64,000 nt of DNA from Asanoa sp040676615 (GCF_040676615.1 NZ_JBFAPI010000001.1:496001-560000), one strand, 5' to 3'; positions 11,264-20,637 are shown, counted from the first letter of the stretch. Translations and numbers: made by a program. The notes: generated by a model from the letters alone, not told the origin.

Positions 11264-13002
11264 CTGTGTTCTCCGTGTGGGCTCCGGACGTGTCGCGTGT
11301 GCGGGTGCGCGTGGGCTCGTCCGACCTTGCTCTGGCGCGTGATCCGGCGCGGGCCGGGTGGTGGACGCTCGACGTGCCGACCGCCGGTCCCGGCACCGAC
11401 TACGCCTTCCTGCTGGGCGACGACGACCGGCCGCTGCCCGACCCGCGCTCGGCGTGGCAGCCCGACGGCGTGCACGGCTTCAGCCGCGTCTACGACCAGT
11501 CGGCGTTCCGCTGGGCCGACGATTCGTGGACCGGCCGGCAACTGCCCGGCAGCGTGCTCTACGAGTTGCACGTCGGCACGTTCACCGCCGAGGGCACCTT
11601 CGACGCGGCCATCGAGCGCCTCGACCACCTGGTCCGCCTCGGCGTCGACCTGGTCGAGTTGCTGCCGGTCAACGCGTTCAACGGCGACCACAACTGGGGC
11701 TACGACGGCGTCTGCTGGTTCGCGCCGCAGGAGTCCTACGGCGGCCCGGATGGCCTGAAGCGTTTCGTCGACGCCTGCCACCAGCGCGGCCTGGGGGTGG
11801 TCCTCGACGTCGTCTACAACCATTTCGGCCCTTCGGGGGCCTACGCGCCGATGTTCGGCCCCTACCTGTCCGAGGGCCCGGGCAACAGCTGGGGCTCCTC
11901 GGTCAACCTCGACGGCCCCTTGTCGGGCGAGGTCCGCGCCTACATCGTCGACAGCGTGCTCGGCTGGCTCCGCGACTACCACGTCGACGGCCTTCGGCTG
12001 GACGCCGTCCACGCCCTGGTCGACCGCGGCGCGGTCCATCTGTTGGAGGAGTTGACCGTCGCCGTCGACGGCCTGTCGACCCACCTGGGCCGCCCGCTGT
12101 CGCTGATCGCCGAGTCCGACCTCAACGACCCGAAACTGATCACGGCCCGCGAGGGCGGCGGCTACGGCCTGACCGGCCAGTGGAACGACGACGCCCACCA
12201 CGCGCTGCACACCCTGCTGACGGGCGAGCGGCAGGGCTACTACGCCGACTTCGGCTCGCTGCAGACCCTCTCCGACGTGTTGACCGGCGCCTTCTTCCAC
12301 GCCGGCACCTGGTCGTCGTTCCGCCAGCGGGTGCACGGCCGCCCGGTCGACCGGGGCCGGATCCCCGGTTACCGCTTCGTCGCCTACCTGCAGAACCACG
12401 ACCAGATCGGAAACCGGGCGGCCGGCGACCGCTTGACGGCGTCGCTGTCCCCGGGCCTGCTCCGGGTGGGCGCGACCCTGCTCTTCACGGCCCCCTTCAC
12501 CCCGATGCTGTTCATGGGCGAGGAGTGGGGCGCCACCACACCGTGGCAGTTCTTCACGAGCCACCCGGAGCCCGAGCTGGCCGCCGCGGTGGCCGCGGGC
12601 CGCCGCCGCGAGTTCGCCGAACACGGCTGGCCCGAGGGCGACGTGCCCGACCCGCAGGACCCGCAGACCTATCTGCGCTCCCGCCTCGACTGGGCCGAGC
12701 GCGACAAGCCCGACCATGCCGAGATCCTGGATTTCTACGTCCGCCTGATCGCCTTGCGCAAGGCCACCCCCGACCTGTCCGACCCCCGCCTGGACAAGAT
12801 CGAGGTGACCCACGGCGACCACTGGCTGGTCATGCACCGCGGCTCAGTAGCGGTGGCCGCCAACCTGGCGACCAAACCCCAGCGCATCACCGTGCCGGGT
12901 TTCATCCGCTCGGTCCTCCTGGCAACAGAATCCGGCGCCACCGTCATGCGCGACGGCATCCAACTCCCCGCCGAATCCGCGGTCGTCCTCGCCCTCGCCT
13001 AG
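11260..13002 (+). CDS. treZ: Maltooligosyl trehalose trehalohydrolase TreZ
   Basis: A 580-aa GH13 enzyme starting at GTG 11260. It releases free trehalose from maltooligosyl trehalose. Motifs include the N-terminal FSVWAPDVSRVRVRV module, DVVYNHFGPSG, nucleophile region DGLRLDAVHAL, acid/base in LIAESDLNDPK and YLQNHDQIGNRA. Last gene of the glgX-treY-treZ operon. The 3' end lies 54 bases before an assembly gap, but the reading frame is complete. Confidence 0.97.
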   Translation: MTVFSVWAPDVSRVRVRVGSSDLALARDPARAGWWTLDVPTAGPGTDYAFLLGDDDRPLPDPRSAWQPDGVHGFSRVYDQSAFRWADDSWTGRQLPGSVLYELHVGTFTAEGTFDAAIERLDHLVRLGVDLVELLPVNAFNGDHNWGYDGVCWFAPQESYGGPDGLKRFVDACHQRGLGVVLDVVYNHFGPSGAYAPMFGPYLSEGPGNSWGSSVNLDGPLSGEVRAYIVDSVLGWLRDYHVDGLRLDAVHALVDRGAVHLLEELTVAVDGLSTHLGRPLSLIAESDLNDPKLITAREGGGYGLTGQWNDDAHHALHTLLTGERQGYYADFGSLQTLSDVLTGAFFHAGTWSSFRQRVHGRPVDRGRIPGYRFVAYLQNHDQIGNRAAGDRLTASLSPGLLRVGATLLFTAPFTPMLFMGEEWGATTPWQFFTSHPEPELAAAVAAGRRREFAEHGWPEGDVPDPQDPQTYLRSRLDWAERDKPDHAEILDFYVRLIALRKATPDLSDPRLDKIEVTHGDHWLVMHRGSVAVAANLATKPQRITVPGFIRSVLLATESGATVMRDGIQLPAESAVVLALA

Positions 13003-13036
13003 CCGGCGTGTCGCTGCTTCGCGGGGTGTCCCTCTT

Positions 13037-13149
13037 GGCGCGCACATGTTCTCGCANNNNNNNNNNGGCCGCACACACCGTCTCGACCTGAGCGACCCGA
13101 CGCTGCGCGAGTGGGAGTGCATACCCACATGCGAAAACATGTGCGCGCC
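13037..13149. repeat. 20-bp inverted repeat flanking the assembly gap
   Basis: The arm at 13037-13056 (GGCGCGCACATGTTCTCGCA) matches the reverse complement of 13130-13149 with one mismatch. The left arm directly abuts the N-run and the arms enclose 73 bases including it. It could be a hairpin that broke the assembly, the end of a small repeat element, or an artefact of contig joining. Confidence 0.55.
13057..13066. other. Assembly gap (10 N)
   Basis: Ten consecutive undetermined bases, a scaffold join of unknown real length. Any gene or repeat copy inside it is invisible here. Confidence 0.95.
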
Positions 13150-13429
13150 GAGACACCTACCCGTCCCCGGTCGTTGCCTCTCCCGCGACGTCCGGTCGTA
13201 CCCGTGCGCGTTTTGGCTCGGCCCCACCCGGCCGGAGTTGCTGCCTAGGCAGACTGGTTGTGCGACACCTGGGCTGGACGCGCGAACGCGGACGACATCT
13301 AATAGCGCACATGCGTCGGTCGCGCTCTGTCGAAATGCGAGCACACTGCGTGTGCATTTCCGAGCGGGACCGTATCCGAGGCACGGATGGCCGGTTACCT
13401 ACGACAAGGCCTAGCGAGCGGAGAATCAG

Positions 13430-13939
13430 GTGAGCATGGCTCCTGCCAGCGCGCGCACCATGCGCCCCATCGTCAAACCGGTGATCCCGTCGGGCTGGCG
13501 TGATCTTCGGAAGATGCGGATGCGGGCGCTCGCTGAGTCGCCTATGGCGTTCCTCAGTGACCCCGCCGCCGAAAGTGCCTGGTCCCAGGCGCAGTGGATG
13601 GCGGCGTGCGAGCAGTCGCACTGGTTCATCGCCCGGATCGGCGACAGTGCGGTGGGCCTGGGACGGGTGGCCGACTATCCGGACGAGTCGCCGCGGCTGC
13701 ACCTCGAGGCGATGTGGGTCGATCCGCCGCGGCGCAAGCAGGGGATCGGGCTGGAACTGCTCGACTACGCGGAAGGCCACGCCCGCGGTCGCGGCGAGAC
13801 CGCGCTGGGCCTCTGGGTCATCGGCGGCAACGACGCCGCGCTCCGGCTCTACGAGTCGCGCGGCTATGTCGCGACGGGCCGGGAAGGGCCGCTTCCTGAC
13901 GGCCGCGACGAGCGGGAGTTCGCTCATCAATTGACCTAG
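13430..13939 (+). CDS. GNAT-family N-acetyltransferase
   Basis: A 169-aa acyl-CoA-dependent N-acetyltransferase. The start is GTG 13430 with GCGGAG upstream; an in-frame ATG at 13436 is an alternative. Acetyl-CoA-binding motif A is clear (LEAMWVDPPRRKQGIGLELLDYAE), followed by LGLWVIGGNDAALRLYESRGY, the typical motif B with a conserved Asn and Tyr. Substrate unknown; relatives act on small amines, antibiotics or protein N-termini. It stands alone, 32 bases before the next gene. Confidence 0.85.
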   Translation: MSMAPASARTMRPIVKPVIPSGWRDLRKMRMRALAESPMAFLSDPAAESAWSQAQWMAACEQSHWFIARIGDSAVGLGRVADYPDESPRLHLEAMWVDPPRRKQGIGLELLDYAEGHARGRGETALGLWVIGGNDAALRLYESRGYVATGREGPLPDGRDEREFAHQLT

Positions 13940-13971
13940 CCTGGGCGGGCAACCCTGGGGAGGGCGCGGGA

Positions 13972-14832
13972 ATGGGTGTTTCGCTCGACGTGGCGATCAA
14001 TCTCATCGCCGCGTTCATCGGGCTCCTCGCCGGCTTGGCATGGCAGGCATTGGCACGGCGCTATCGATTCCGCGGCCGGCGCGAGTTCTGGCGGCCGTTC
14101 TCCGGAAAGGGCTGCACCTTCGTCGTCGGCCAGCTGAGGTCCGAGATCCTTCTCGACGCCGAGGCGGCCGACGAGCTGTTCCACGAGGTGCTCGATCGTG
14201 CCGACCGGCGGAAGATGGTCGAGCGGCTCACGACGCACCTGGACTCCCAGGAGAACTCCGGGCTTATCGGTTTGGGCGATCTCCAAGCGCTGATGTACAT
14301 CAACCGGCGGCTCGCCGAAGCCGGCATCCCGCGGGTGCTGGCCGTCGTCAACGCGGCGACGCCCGAGGGGGACGACGGGCGCAACTTCGTGCTTATCGGC
14401 GGCGAAGACGTCAACGCGCGAACGCGGGCGCTGACCGAGCGGGTCGGCTGCAGCTACCGCAACGTCATCCGTGCCGGCCGCAACGCCGTCTTTGACTCGC
14501 GCCTCGACGAATACCACGGCATCCGCGAGGTGCACGCCGAGGCGACTAACGGCACCGCCACCGTCGAGCACGGCGTCATCGTCCGTGCCCTCCGCCGCGA
14601 GCCCACCGGCCGGCACAGCGCTTTCCTCGTCTTCGCCGGCGCCCACGGGCTGGGCACGCTCGCCACAGCGCGCGCGGCGTTCGACAACCTGGACGAGCTC
14701 GCGGCCTACCACCGCAAATATCCCTCTGGTTTCGAATGTGTCGTCCGGTATGTGCGGCAGCTCAACGCGCGTGGCGAGCTGCTGAAGGAGACGATCGAGA
14801 CGTTCGGTGCGCGGCCGCTCGCGGAGGCCTGA
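13972..14832 (+). CDS. Uncharacterised protein with N-terminal membrane anchor
   Basis: A 286-aa protein with one membrane helix at residues 6-26 (VAINLIAAFIGLLAGLAWQAL) and a basic stop-transfer (RRYRFRGRR), then a soluble domain predicted to stay in the cytoplasm. Motif-like stretches are SGLIGLGDLQALMYINRRL, FVLIGGEDVNARTRAL and FLVFAGAHGLGTLATARA; their alternating hydrophobic strands and Gly turns suggest a Rossmann-like nucleotide-binding alpha/beta fold. I do not recognise the family, and no neighbour gives a role. Confidence 0.6.
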   Translation: MGVSLDVAINLIAAFIGLLAGLAWQALARRYRFRGRREFWRPFSGKGCTFVVGQLRSEILLDAEAADELFHEVLDRADRRKMVERLTTHLDSQENSGLIGLGDLQALMYINRRLAEAGIPRVLAVVNAATPEGDDGRNFVLIGGEDVNARTRALTERVGCSYRNVIRAGRNAVFDSRLDEYHGIREVHAEATNGTATVEHGVIVRALRREPTGRHSAFLVFAGAHGLGTLATARAAFDNLDELAAYHRKYPSGFECVVRYVRQLNARGELLKETIETFGARPLAEA

Positions 14833-14928
14833 AAAAGTTCCCGCCGGTTGTCGATTTGGGCACGTGCGGGTTCGTCGGTGCGGCAAAGGGGTTCCATCGG
14901 GGGCCCTGACACCGGGAAGGTGTGTCAC

Positions 14929-15285
14929 ATGGCGAAGTACATGCTGCTCATCTACGGCGACGCCGAGCAGTGGGATTCGATGACAGCGGAGCAGTGGCAG
15001 GCGCATGACGCCGCGCACGTCGCGTTTCGGGACGCGGCCGGTGCGCAGGTGATCGGTGGCCATCAACTCGTGTCGTCGCCGGTTGCGACGTCGCTGCGGG
15101 TCGACCCGGCCGGGGAGGTGTTGCTGACCGACGGGCCGTTCCTGGAGACGAAGGAGGCGCTCGGCGGCTACTACCTGCTCGAGGCCGACGACCTCGACGC
15201 CGTGGTCAAGCTGGCCTCGCTGCTGCCCGAGGTACGCGCCGGGCACAGCGGCGTCGAGATCCGGCCGGTGGTCGAGCACGAATGA
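14929..15285 (+). CDS. YCII/DGPF-domain protein
   Basis: A 118-aa protein starting at ATG 14929 (MAKYMLLIYGDAEQW). It carries the YCII-related fold and the signature TDGPFLETKEALGGYYLLE. It overlaps the next gene, an ECF42-type sigma factor, by 4 bases. DGPF proteins are the known genomic partners of ECF42 sigma factors, so it is probably a target or functional partner of that factor. Biochemical role unresolved. Confidence 0.9.
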   Translation: MAKYMLLIYGDAEQWDSMTAEQWQAHDAAHVAFRDAAGAQVIGGHQLVSSPVATSLRVDPAGEVLLTDGPFLETKEALGGYYLLEADDLDAVVKLASLLPEVRAGHSGVEIRPVVEHE

Positions 15286-16517
15286 GCGACGCGGTCGTCG
15301 CGGCGGTGGCGGTGGCCCACCGCCGCGAGTGGGCACAGGTGCTCGCCACCACGGCGCAGGCCACCGGTGACCTCGACCTGGCCGAGGAGTGCGCCCAGGA
15401 CGCGTTCGAGCGAGCGCTCAAGGTCTGGCCGGAGACGGGCATACCGGCGCGGCCGGGTGCCTGGCTGACCCAGGTGGCGCGCAACCAGGCGCGCGACGAA
15501 CTGCGTCGGCGGGCGGCGTTCCGGCGGCGGATGCCGCTGCTGGTGACCGGGGACGCCGCCGACGCGGCCGACGCGGGGCTCGACGACGACCGGCTGCGGC
15601 TGATCTTCACCTGCTGCCACCCGGCGCTCGCCCGGGAAGCACAGGCGGCCCTGACACTCCGGCTCGTCTGCGGCCTCTCGACCGGCGAGGTGGCGCGGGC
15701 GTTCCTGGTGTCGCCGGCGACCATGGCCGCGCGGCTCACCCGGGCCAAGAAGAAGATCGCGGCGGCCCGGATCCCGTACCGGGCGCCCGCACCCGACCAG
15801 CTCGGCGCGCGCGTCGGTGTCGTCCTCGAGGTGGTCCAGCTCATTTTCACGACCGGTCACGCCGCGCCCGCGGGCGCCGCGCTGATCCGGCACGACCTGC
15901 TCGACCGCGCTCTCGACCTGGGCCGGCTGCTGCACCTGTTGATGCCCACCGACACCGAGGTGAGCGCACAACTGGCCCTGATGCTGCTGATCGACGCCCG
16001 GTCGGCGACCCGGGTCGGCCCCGACGGCCGCATGCTGCTCCTCGACGAGCAGGATCGCAGCCGCTGGGACCGCAGGCGGATCGCCGAGGGCATCGCCCTT
16101 CTCACGCAGGCACTACGGCAGGCCGGGCCGAGCCGGTACGCGCTCCAGGCCGCCATCGCCGCCGTGCACGCCGAGTCGCCGAGTTGGGAGCGCACCGACT
16201 GGGTGGAGATCGTCGCCCTCTACGACCGGCTGCTGGCGCTCTGGCCCTCGCCGGTCGTCGCGCTCAACCGGGCAGCGGCCATCGGCATGCGCGACGGGCC
16301 GCGCGAAGGCCTCGCGGCACTGGACCCGCTGCTGGCCGATCCGGCCCTCGCGACCTACCCCTACCTGAGCGCCGCCCGCGCCGACTTCCTGCGCCGGCTT
16401 CACCGATGGGACACCGCCGCGGCCGCGTACGAAGAGGCCATCGCCCTCACCGACAACGACCCCGAGCGCCGCTTCCTCACCGAGCGCCTCGAAGCCGTGC
16501 GGCGGGCCTCCGCGTAG
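15282..16517 (+). CDS. ECF42-type RNA polymerase sigma factor
   Basis: A 411-aa protein, much longer than a classic ECF sigma factor. Region 2 lies near residues 10-80 (ECAQDAFERALKVWPE and GAWLTQVARNQARDELRRR) and region 4 near 115-165 (LRLVCGLSTGEVARAFLVSPATMAARLTRAKKKI). A C-terminal DUF6596 and TPR-like helical extension of about 200 residues follows (RADFLRRLHRWDTAAAAYEEAIAL), typical of group ECF42. These factors have no adjacent anti-sigma; the extension is thought to control activity. Coupled to the DGPF gene upstream. Confidence 0.9.
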   Translation: MSDAVVAAVAVAHRREWAQVLATTAQATGDLDLAEECAQDAFERALKVWPETGIPARPGAWLTQVARNQARDELRRRAAFRRRMPLLVTGDAADAADAGLDDDRLRLIFTCCHPALAREAQAALTLRLVCGLSTGEVARAFLVSPATMAARLTRAKKKIAAARIPYRAPAPDQLGARVGVVLEVVQLIFTTGHAAPAGAALIRHDLLDRALDLGRLLHLLMPTDTEVSAQLALMLLIDARSATRVGPDGRMLLLDEQDRSRWDRRRIAEGIALLTQALRQAGPSRYALQAAIAAVHAESPSWERTDWVEIVALYDRLLALWPSPVVALNRAAAIGMRDGPREGLAALDPLLADPALATYPYLSAARADFLRRLHRWDTAAAAYEEAIALTDNDPERRFLTERLEAVRRASA

Positions 16518-16650
16518 CCAACGCGTCAAGAAAGCCTCAGGCCGCGTATGGAAAGCGTCTGAGCCCGTTCCGCCGCGCCAACTCCCGCGTTTCGATGCCT
16601 CCGGCACCCGTCCTCGTCGACGGCTGCCCCGGTTTCGATGAATAGGAGTT

Positions 16651-16740
16651 ATGCACGTGCCTGACGTGCTGTTCGTACTCGTGACGGTGGCCTTCTTCGC
16701 CATCCTCGCCCTCGTGGTGCGAGGGGTGGAGAAGCTGTGA
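16651..16740 (+). CDS. 29-aa membrane peptide ahead of kdpF
   Basis: A short frame from ATG 16651 with AGGAG six bases upstream, encoding MHVPDVLFVLVTVAFFAILA and then LVVRGVEKL. It is a single membrane helix with a basic end and overlaps the kdpF start (GTG 16737) by four bases. Its position, ribosome site and coupling argue it is translated. It may be a second small subunit or assembly aid of the Kdp potassium pump. Similar tiny frames precede kdpF in other actinomycetes as far as I recall. Confidence 0.65.
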   Translation: MHVPDVLFVLVTVAFFAILALVVRGVEKL

Positions 16741-16826
16741 GCGCCGTCAACCTGATCGGCCTGATCGTCGCGGCCGGCCTCGCGGTCTTCCTGCTCGCCG
16801 CCCTGCTGTTCCCGGAGCGCTTCTGA
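16737..16826 (+). CDS. kdpF: Potassium pump small subunit KdpF
   Basis: A 29-aa single-helix protein (MSAVNLIGLIVAAGLAVFLL then AALLFPERF) from GTG 16737. The C-terminal LL-P-ERF ending is the KdpF signature. KdpF stabilises the KdpABC complex in the membrane. Its stop shares bases with the ATG of kdpA (TGATG at 16824-16828). Confidence 0.9.
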   Translation: MSAVNLIGLIVAAGLAVFLLAALLFPERF

Positions 16827-18481
16827 TGAGCATGACTGTCGCCGGCATCCTGTTCGTCGTCTCGCTCCTGGCCGCACTGGCCGTCGCCTACCGCTACTTC
16901 GGCGACTACCTGTACCGGGTGGTGGTCGGGGCCAGGCACTCCGTGGTCGAGCGCGGCATCTACCGGGTGCTGCGGGTCAACCCCGATGGCGAGCAGAGCT
17001 GGAAGGCGTACGCCGGAAGCCTGTTGGCGTTCTCCGCGCTCTCGATTCTCTTCCTCTACGCGCTGCTGCGCCTGCAGGGTCTGCTCTGGGACAACCCGAA
17101 CTTCCCGGGCGTCACCGACCACATCGCCTGGAACACGGCGGTCTCGTTCGTGACCAATACCAACTGGCAGGCCTACTCGGGTGAGTCGACCATGACCCAC
17201 CTGTCGCAGATGGCCGGTCTCGCGGTGCAGAACTTCGTCTCGGCCGGCGTCGGCATCGCCGTCGCGGTGGCCCTCGTGCGCGGGTTCGCCCGGCGCAGAA
17301 GCGGCACGCTGGGCAACTTCTGGGTCGACCTGACCCGGATCACGCTGCGCGTGCTGCTCCCGGTCGCGGTCGTCGCCACGGTCGCGCTGGTGATCGGCGG
17401 CGTGGTGCAGAACTTCTCCGGCGGCCACGACGTGACCACGCTGACCGGCGGGACGCAGACCGTCACCGGCGGCCCGGTGGCCAGCCAGGAGGCAATCAAG
17501 GAACTGGGCACCAACGGCGGCGGCTTCATGAACGCCAACAGCGCCCACCCCTTCGAGAACCCGACGCCGTGGACCAACTGGATCGAGTTGTTCCTGATCC
17601 TGCTGATCCCGGTCAGCATGCCGCGGGTGTTCGGCCGGATGGTCGGTCAGAACCGCCAGGGGTACGCGATCCTAGCGGTGATGGGCATCCTGGCCATCGC
17701 CAGCATCGGCCTGACCAACGTGTTCGAGATCGCCGGCAACGGCACCGTCCCACACGCGGTCGGCGCGGCGATGGAGGGCAAGGAGATCCGGTTCGGGGTG
17801 TCCGACTCGGCGACGTTCGGCGCGATCACGACGCTGACGTCGACCGGTGCGGTCAACTCCTTCCACGACTCCTACACCTCGCTCGGCGGCATGCTGCCGA
17901 TGGTCAACATGATGCTCGGCGAGGTCGCGCCCGGCGGCGTCGGCGCCGGTCTCTACGGCATGCTCGTGCTGGCCGTGATCACGGTCTTCGTCGCCGGCCT
18001 GATGGTCGGCCGGACGCCTGAATACCTGGGTAAGAAGATCGGTTCGCGGGAGATCAAGTTCGCCTCGATGTACTTCCTGATCACACCGGCGGTGGTGCTG
18101 ATCGGGGTCGCGGCGGCGATGGCGACGAAGAACCACACGACGATGCTCAACGTCGGTCCGCATGGTTTCTCCGAGGTGCTCTACGCCTTCACGTCGGCGG
18201 CCAACAACAACGGGTCCGCGTTCGCCGGCATCACGGTCAACACCGGTTGGTGGGACAGCGCGCTCGGGTTCGCCATGCTGCTCGGCCGGTTCTTGCCGAT
18301 CATCATGGTGCTCGGCCTGGCCGGCTCCCTCGCCAGACAGCAACCGGTGCCCGAGTCGAAGGGCACGTTGCCGACCCACCGGCCGCTCTTCGTCGGCATG
18401 CTCGTCGCGGTGACGGTGGTCCTGGTGGCCCTGACGTTCCTGCCCGCCCTCGCCCTCGGCCCGCTGGCCGAGGGTCTCTGA
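16826..18481 (+). CDS. kdpA: Potassium-transporting ATPase subunit KdpA
   Basis: A 551-aa integral membrane subunit with about ten helices. It belongs to the K+ transporter superfamily and holds the selectivity filter that binds K+. Signature segments are present: VSFVTNTNWQAYSGE, LGTNGGGFMNANSAHPFENPT, TSTGAVNSFHDSYT and FTSAANNNGSAFAG, each corresponding to a pore loop. Second conserved gene of kdpFABC, induced in other bacteria by K+ limitation. Confidence 0.97.
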   Translation: MSMTVAGILFVVSLLAALAVAYRYFGDYLYRVVVGARHSVVERGIYRVLRVNPDGEQSWKAYAGSLLAFSALSILFLYALLRLQGLLWDNPNFPGVTDHIAWNTAVSFVTNTNWQAYSGESTMTHLSQMAGLAVQNFVSAGVGIAVAVALVRGFARRRSGTLGNFWVDLTRITLRVLLPVAVVATVALVIGGVVQNFSGGHDVTTLTGGTQTVTGGPVASQEAIKELGTNGGGFMNANSAHPFENPTPWTNWIELFLILLIPVSMPRVFGRMVGQNRQGYAILAVMGILAIASIGLTNVFEIAGNGTVPHAVGAAMEGKEIRFGVSDSATFGAITTLTSTGAVNSFHDSYTSLGGMLPMVNMMLGEVAPGGVGAGLYGMLVLAVITVFVAGLMVGRTPEYLGKKIGSREIKFASMYFLITPAVVLIGVAAAMATKNHTTMLNVGPHGFSEVLYAFTSAANNNGSAFAGITVNTGWWDSALGFAMLLGRFLPIIMVLGLAGSLARQQPVPESKGTLPTHRPLFVGMLVAVTVVLVALTFLPALALGPLAEGL

Positions 18482-18510
18482 GCCGCCACCATCCATAAAG
18501 GACACTGGAG

Positions 18511-20637
18511 ATGACTGTCGTAACCCCAACGGCCGGCGCACCGCGCCGGATCGGCGGCGGGCTGCTCGACCCCCGGCAACTCTGGACGTCGTTGCCCGAC
18601 GCGATCCGCAAGCTCGACCCGCGCACCCTGTGGCGCAACCCGGTGATGTTCATCGTCGAGGTGGGCGCGGTGTTCACCAGCGTGCTCGCGTTCGGCTACC
18701 CGAGCCTGTTCGCCGCTCTGATCACGGTCTGGCTCTGGCTCACCGTGCTCTTCGCCAACCTGGCCGAGGCCGTCGCCGAGGGGCGCGGCAAGGCGCAGGC
18801 CGCGACCCTGCGGGCGGCCAAGCGCGACACCATGGCGGTGCGGCTGACCGGTTGGAAGCAGGGCGCGCCCTCGTCGCAATACCGCGACGAGGTGGTCGCG
18901 GCCGGCGAGTTGACCCTGGGCGACATCGTCGTCGTCGAGGCCGGCCAGACGATCCCCGGCGACGGTGACGTCGTCGAGGGCATCGCCAGCGTCGACGAGT
19001 CGGCGATCACCGGCGAGTCGGCACCGGTCATCCGCGAATCCGGTGGCGACCGCAGCGCCGTCACCGGCGGCACCAAGGTGCTCTCCGACCGCATCGTCGT
19101 CAGGATCACCCAGAAGCCGGGCGAGAGCTTCATCGACCGCATGATCGCGCTGGTCGAGGGCGCCACCCGGCAGAAGACGCCCAACGAGATCGCGCTCAAC
19201 ATCCTGCTGGCCGCGCTGACCATCATCTTCCTGCTCTCGGTGGTCACGCTCCAGCCGATGGCGATCTTCGCGAAGGCGTTCCAGGCCGCGGCGCCGGACA
19301 CCTTGTCGCTGGGCGCCGACGGCATCTCCGGCATCGTGCTGGTGTCCCTGCTGGTCTGCCTGATCCCGACCACGATCGGCGCGCTGCTCTCGGCGATCGG
19401 CATCGCAGGCATGGACCGGTTGGTGCAGCGCAACGTGCTGGCCATGTCCGGCCGCGCCGTCGAGGCGGCCGGCGACGTCAACACGCTGCTGCTCGACAAG
19501 ACCGGCACGATCACCCTCGGCAACCGGCAGGCGTCGGAGTTCCTGCCGGTCGAAGGGGTCACCGCCGAGACGCTCGCCGACGCGGCGCAACTGTCCAGCC
19601 TCGCCGACGAGACCCCGGAGGGTCGCTCGATCGTCGTCCTGGCCAAGCAGGACTACGGCCTGCGGGCGCGCGAGGAGGGCGTGATGCCCCACGCGCAGTT
19701 CGTGCCGTTCAGTGCCGAGACGCGAATGTCCGGTGTGGACCTGGCCGGCCGCCGGATCCGCAAGGGAGCGGCCTCGGCGGTGATGAAGTGGGTACGGGAG
19801 AACGGCGGCCACCCGACCGACGCGGTCGGCGAAACGGTCGACGCCATCGCGGGCAGCGGTGGCACGCCGCTGGTGGTCGCGGAGCACGTCGAGGGGGAGC
19901 CGGCCCGGGCGCTCGGTGTCGTACACCTCAAGGACGTGGTCAAGGCCGGCATGCGGGCCCGCTTCGACGAGATGCGCCGGATGGGCATCCGGACCATCAT
20001 GATCACCGGCGACAACCCGCGCACGGCCAAGGCGATCGCGGACGAGGCCGGCGTCGACGACTTCCTGGCCGAGGCCAAGCCCGAAGACAAGATGGCCCTG
20101 ATCCGCAAGGAGCAGGAGGGCGGCCGGCTGGTCGCGATGACCGGCGACGGCACCAACGACGCGCCCGCGCTGGCGCAGGCCGACGTCGGGGTCGCCATGA
20201 ACACCGGCACGTCGGCGGCCAAAGAGGCCGGCAACATGGTCGACCTCGACTCGGACCCGACCAAGCTGATCGAGATCGTCGAGATCGGCAAGCAGTTGCT
20301 GATCACCAGGGGCGCACTGACGACGTTCTCGATCGCCAACGACATCGCGAAGTACTTCGCGATCATCCCGGCCATGTTCGCCGGCATCTACCCGAGCCTG
20401 GACACGCTCAACATCATGAAGCTGTCCAGCCCGGAGTCGGCGATCCTCTCCGCGGTCATCTTCAACGCGTTGATCATCATCGTGCTGATCCCACTGGCCC
20501 TGCGCGGCGTGCGCTACCGGCCGAGCAGCGCGTCGAAACTGCTGACCCGCAACCTCTGGATCTACGGCCTGGGCGGGATCGTCGTCCCGTTCATCGGCAT
20601 CAAGATCATCGACCTGATCATCCAAGGGATCTTCTGA
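18511..20637 (+). CDS. kdpB: Potassium-transporting ATPase ATP-binding subunit KdpB
   Basis: A 708-aa P-type ATPase that drives K+ uptake. The phosphorylated Asp is D329 in LLLDKTGTITLG. The actuator loop DESAITGESAPV, the hinge MTGDGTNDAPALAQADVGVAMN and the membrane segment SLLVCLIPTTIGALL are intact. It follows kdpA after 29 bases with AAAGGA upstream, and its stop overlaps the kdpC start by one base. Confidence 0.97.
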   Translation: MTVVTPTAGAPRRIGGGLLDPRQLWTSLPDAIRKLDPRTLWRNPVMFIVEVGAVFTSVLAFGYPSLFAALITVWLWLTVLFANLAEAVAEGRGKAQAATLRAAKRDTMAVRLTGWKQGAPSSQYRDEVVAAGELTLGDIVVVEAGQTIPGDGDVVEGIASVDESAITGESAPVIRESGGDRSAVTGGTKVLSDRIVVRITQKPGESFIDRMIALVEGATRQKTPNEIALNILLAALTIIFLLSVVTLQPMAIFAKAFQAAAPDTLSLGADGISGIVLVSLLVCLIPTTIGALLSAIGIAGMDRLVQRNVLAMSGRAVEAAGDVNTLLLDKTGTITLGNRQASEFLPVEGVTAETLADAAQLSSLADETPEGRSIVVLAKQDYGLRAREEGVMPHAQFVPFSAETRMSGVDLAGRRIRKGAASAVMKWVRENGGHPTDAVGETVDAIAGSGGTPLVVAEHVEGEPARALGVVHLKDVVKAGMRARFDEMRRMGIRTIMITGDNPRTAKAIADEAGVDDFLAEAKPEDKMALIRKEQEGGRLVAMTGDGTNDAPALAQADVGVAMNTGTSAAKEAGNMVDLDSDPTKLIEIVEIGKQLLITRGALTTFSIANDIAKYFAIIPAMFAGIYPSLDTLNIMKLSSPESAILSAVIFNALIIIVLIPLALRGVRYRPSSASKLLTRNLWIYGLGGIVVPFIGIKIIDLIIQGIF

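Larger units (their letters stand above)
13003..13429. other. Gene-free 427-bp stretch with assembly gap
   Basis: No credible gene is seen between treZ and the GNAT gene. It contains ten Ns (13057-13066) and a 20-bp inverted repeat around them. Near 13332-13360 is a short GAAATGC...GCATTTC hairpin (7-bp arms, 15-base loop). The true length and content at the gap are unknown, because a run of exactly ten Ns is commonly a placeholder. Confidence 0.6.

Noticed and set aside
13003..13429. tRNA or small RNA gene near the gap
   Set aside because: No cloverleaf with T-loop and D-loop consensus could be traced by eye; the short hairpins found are too small.
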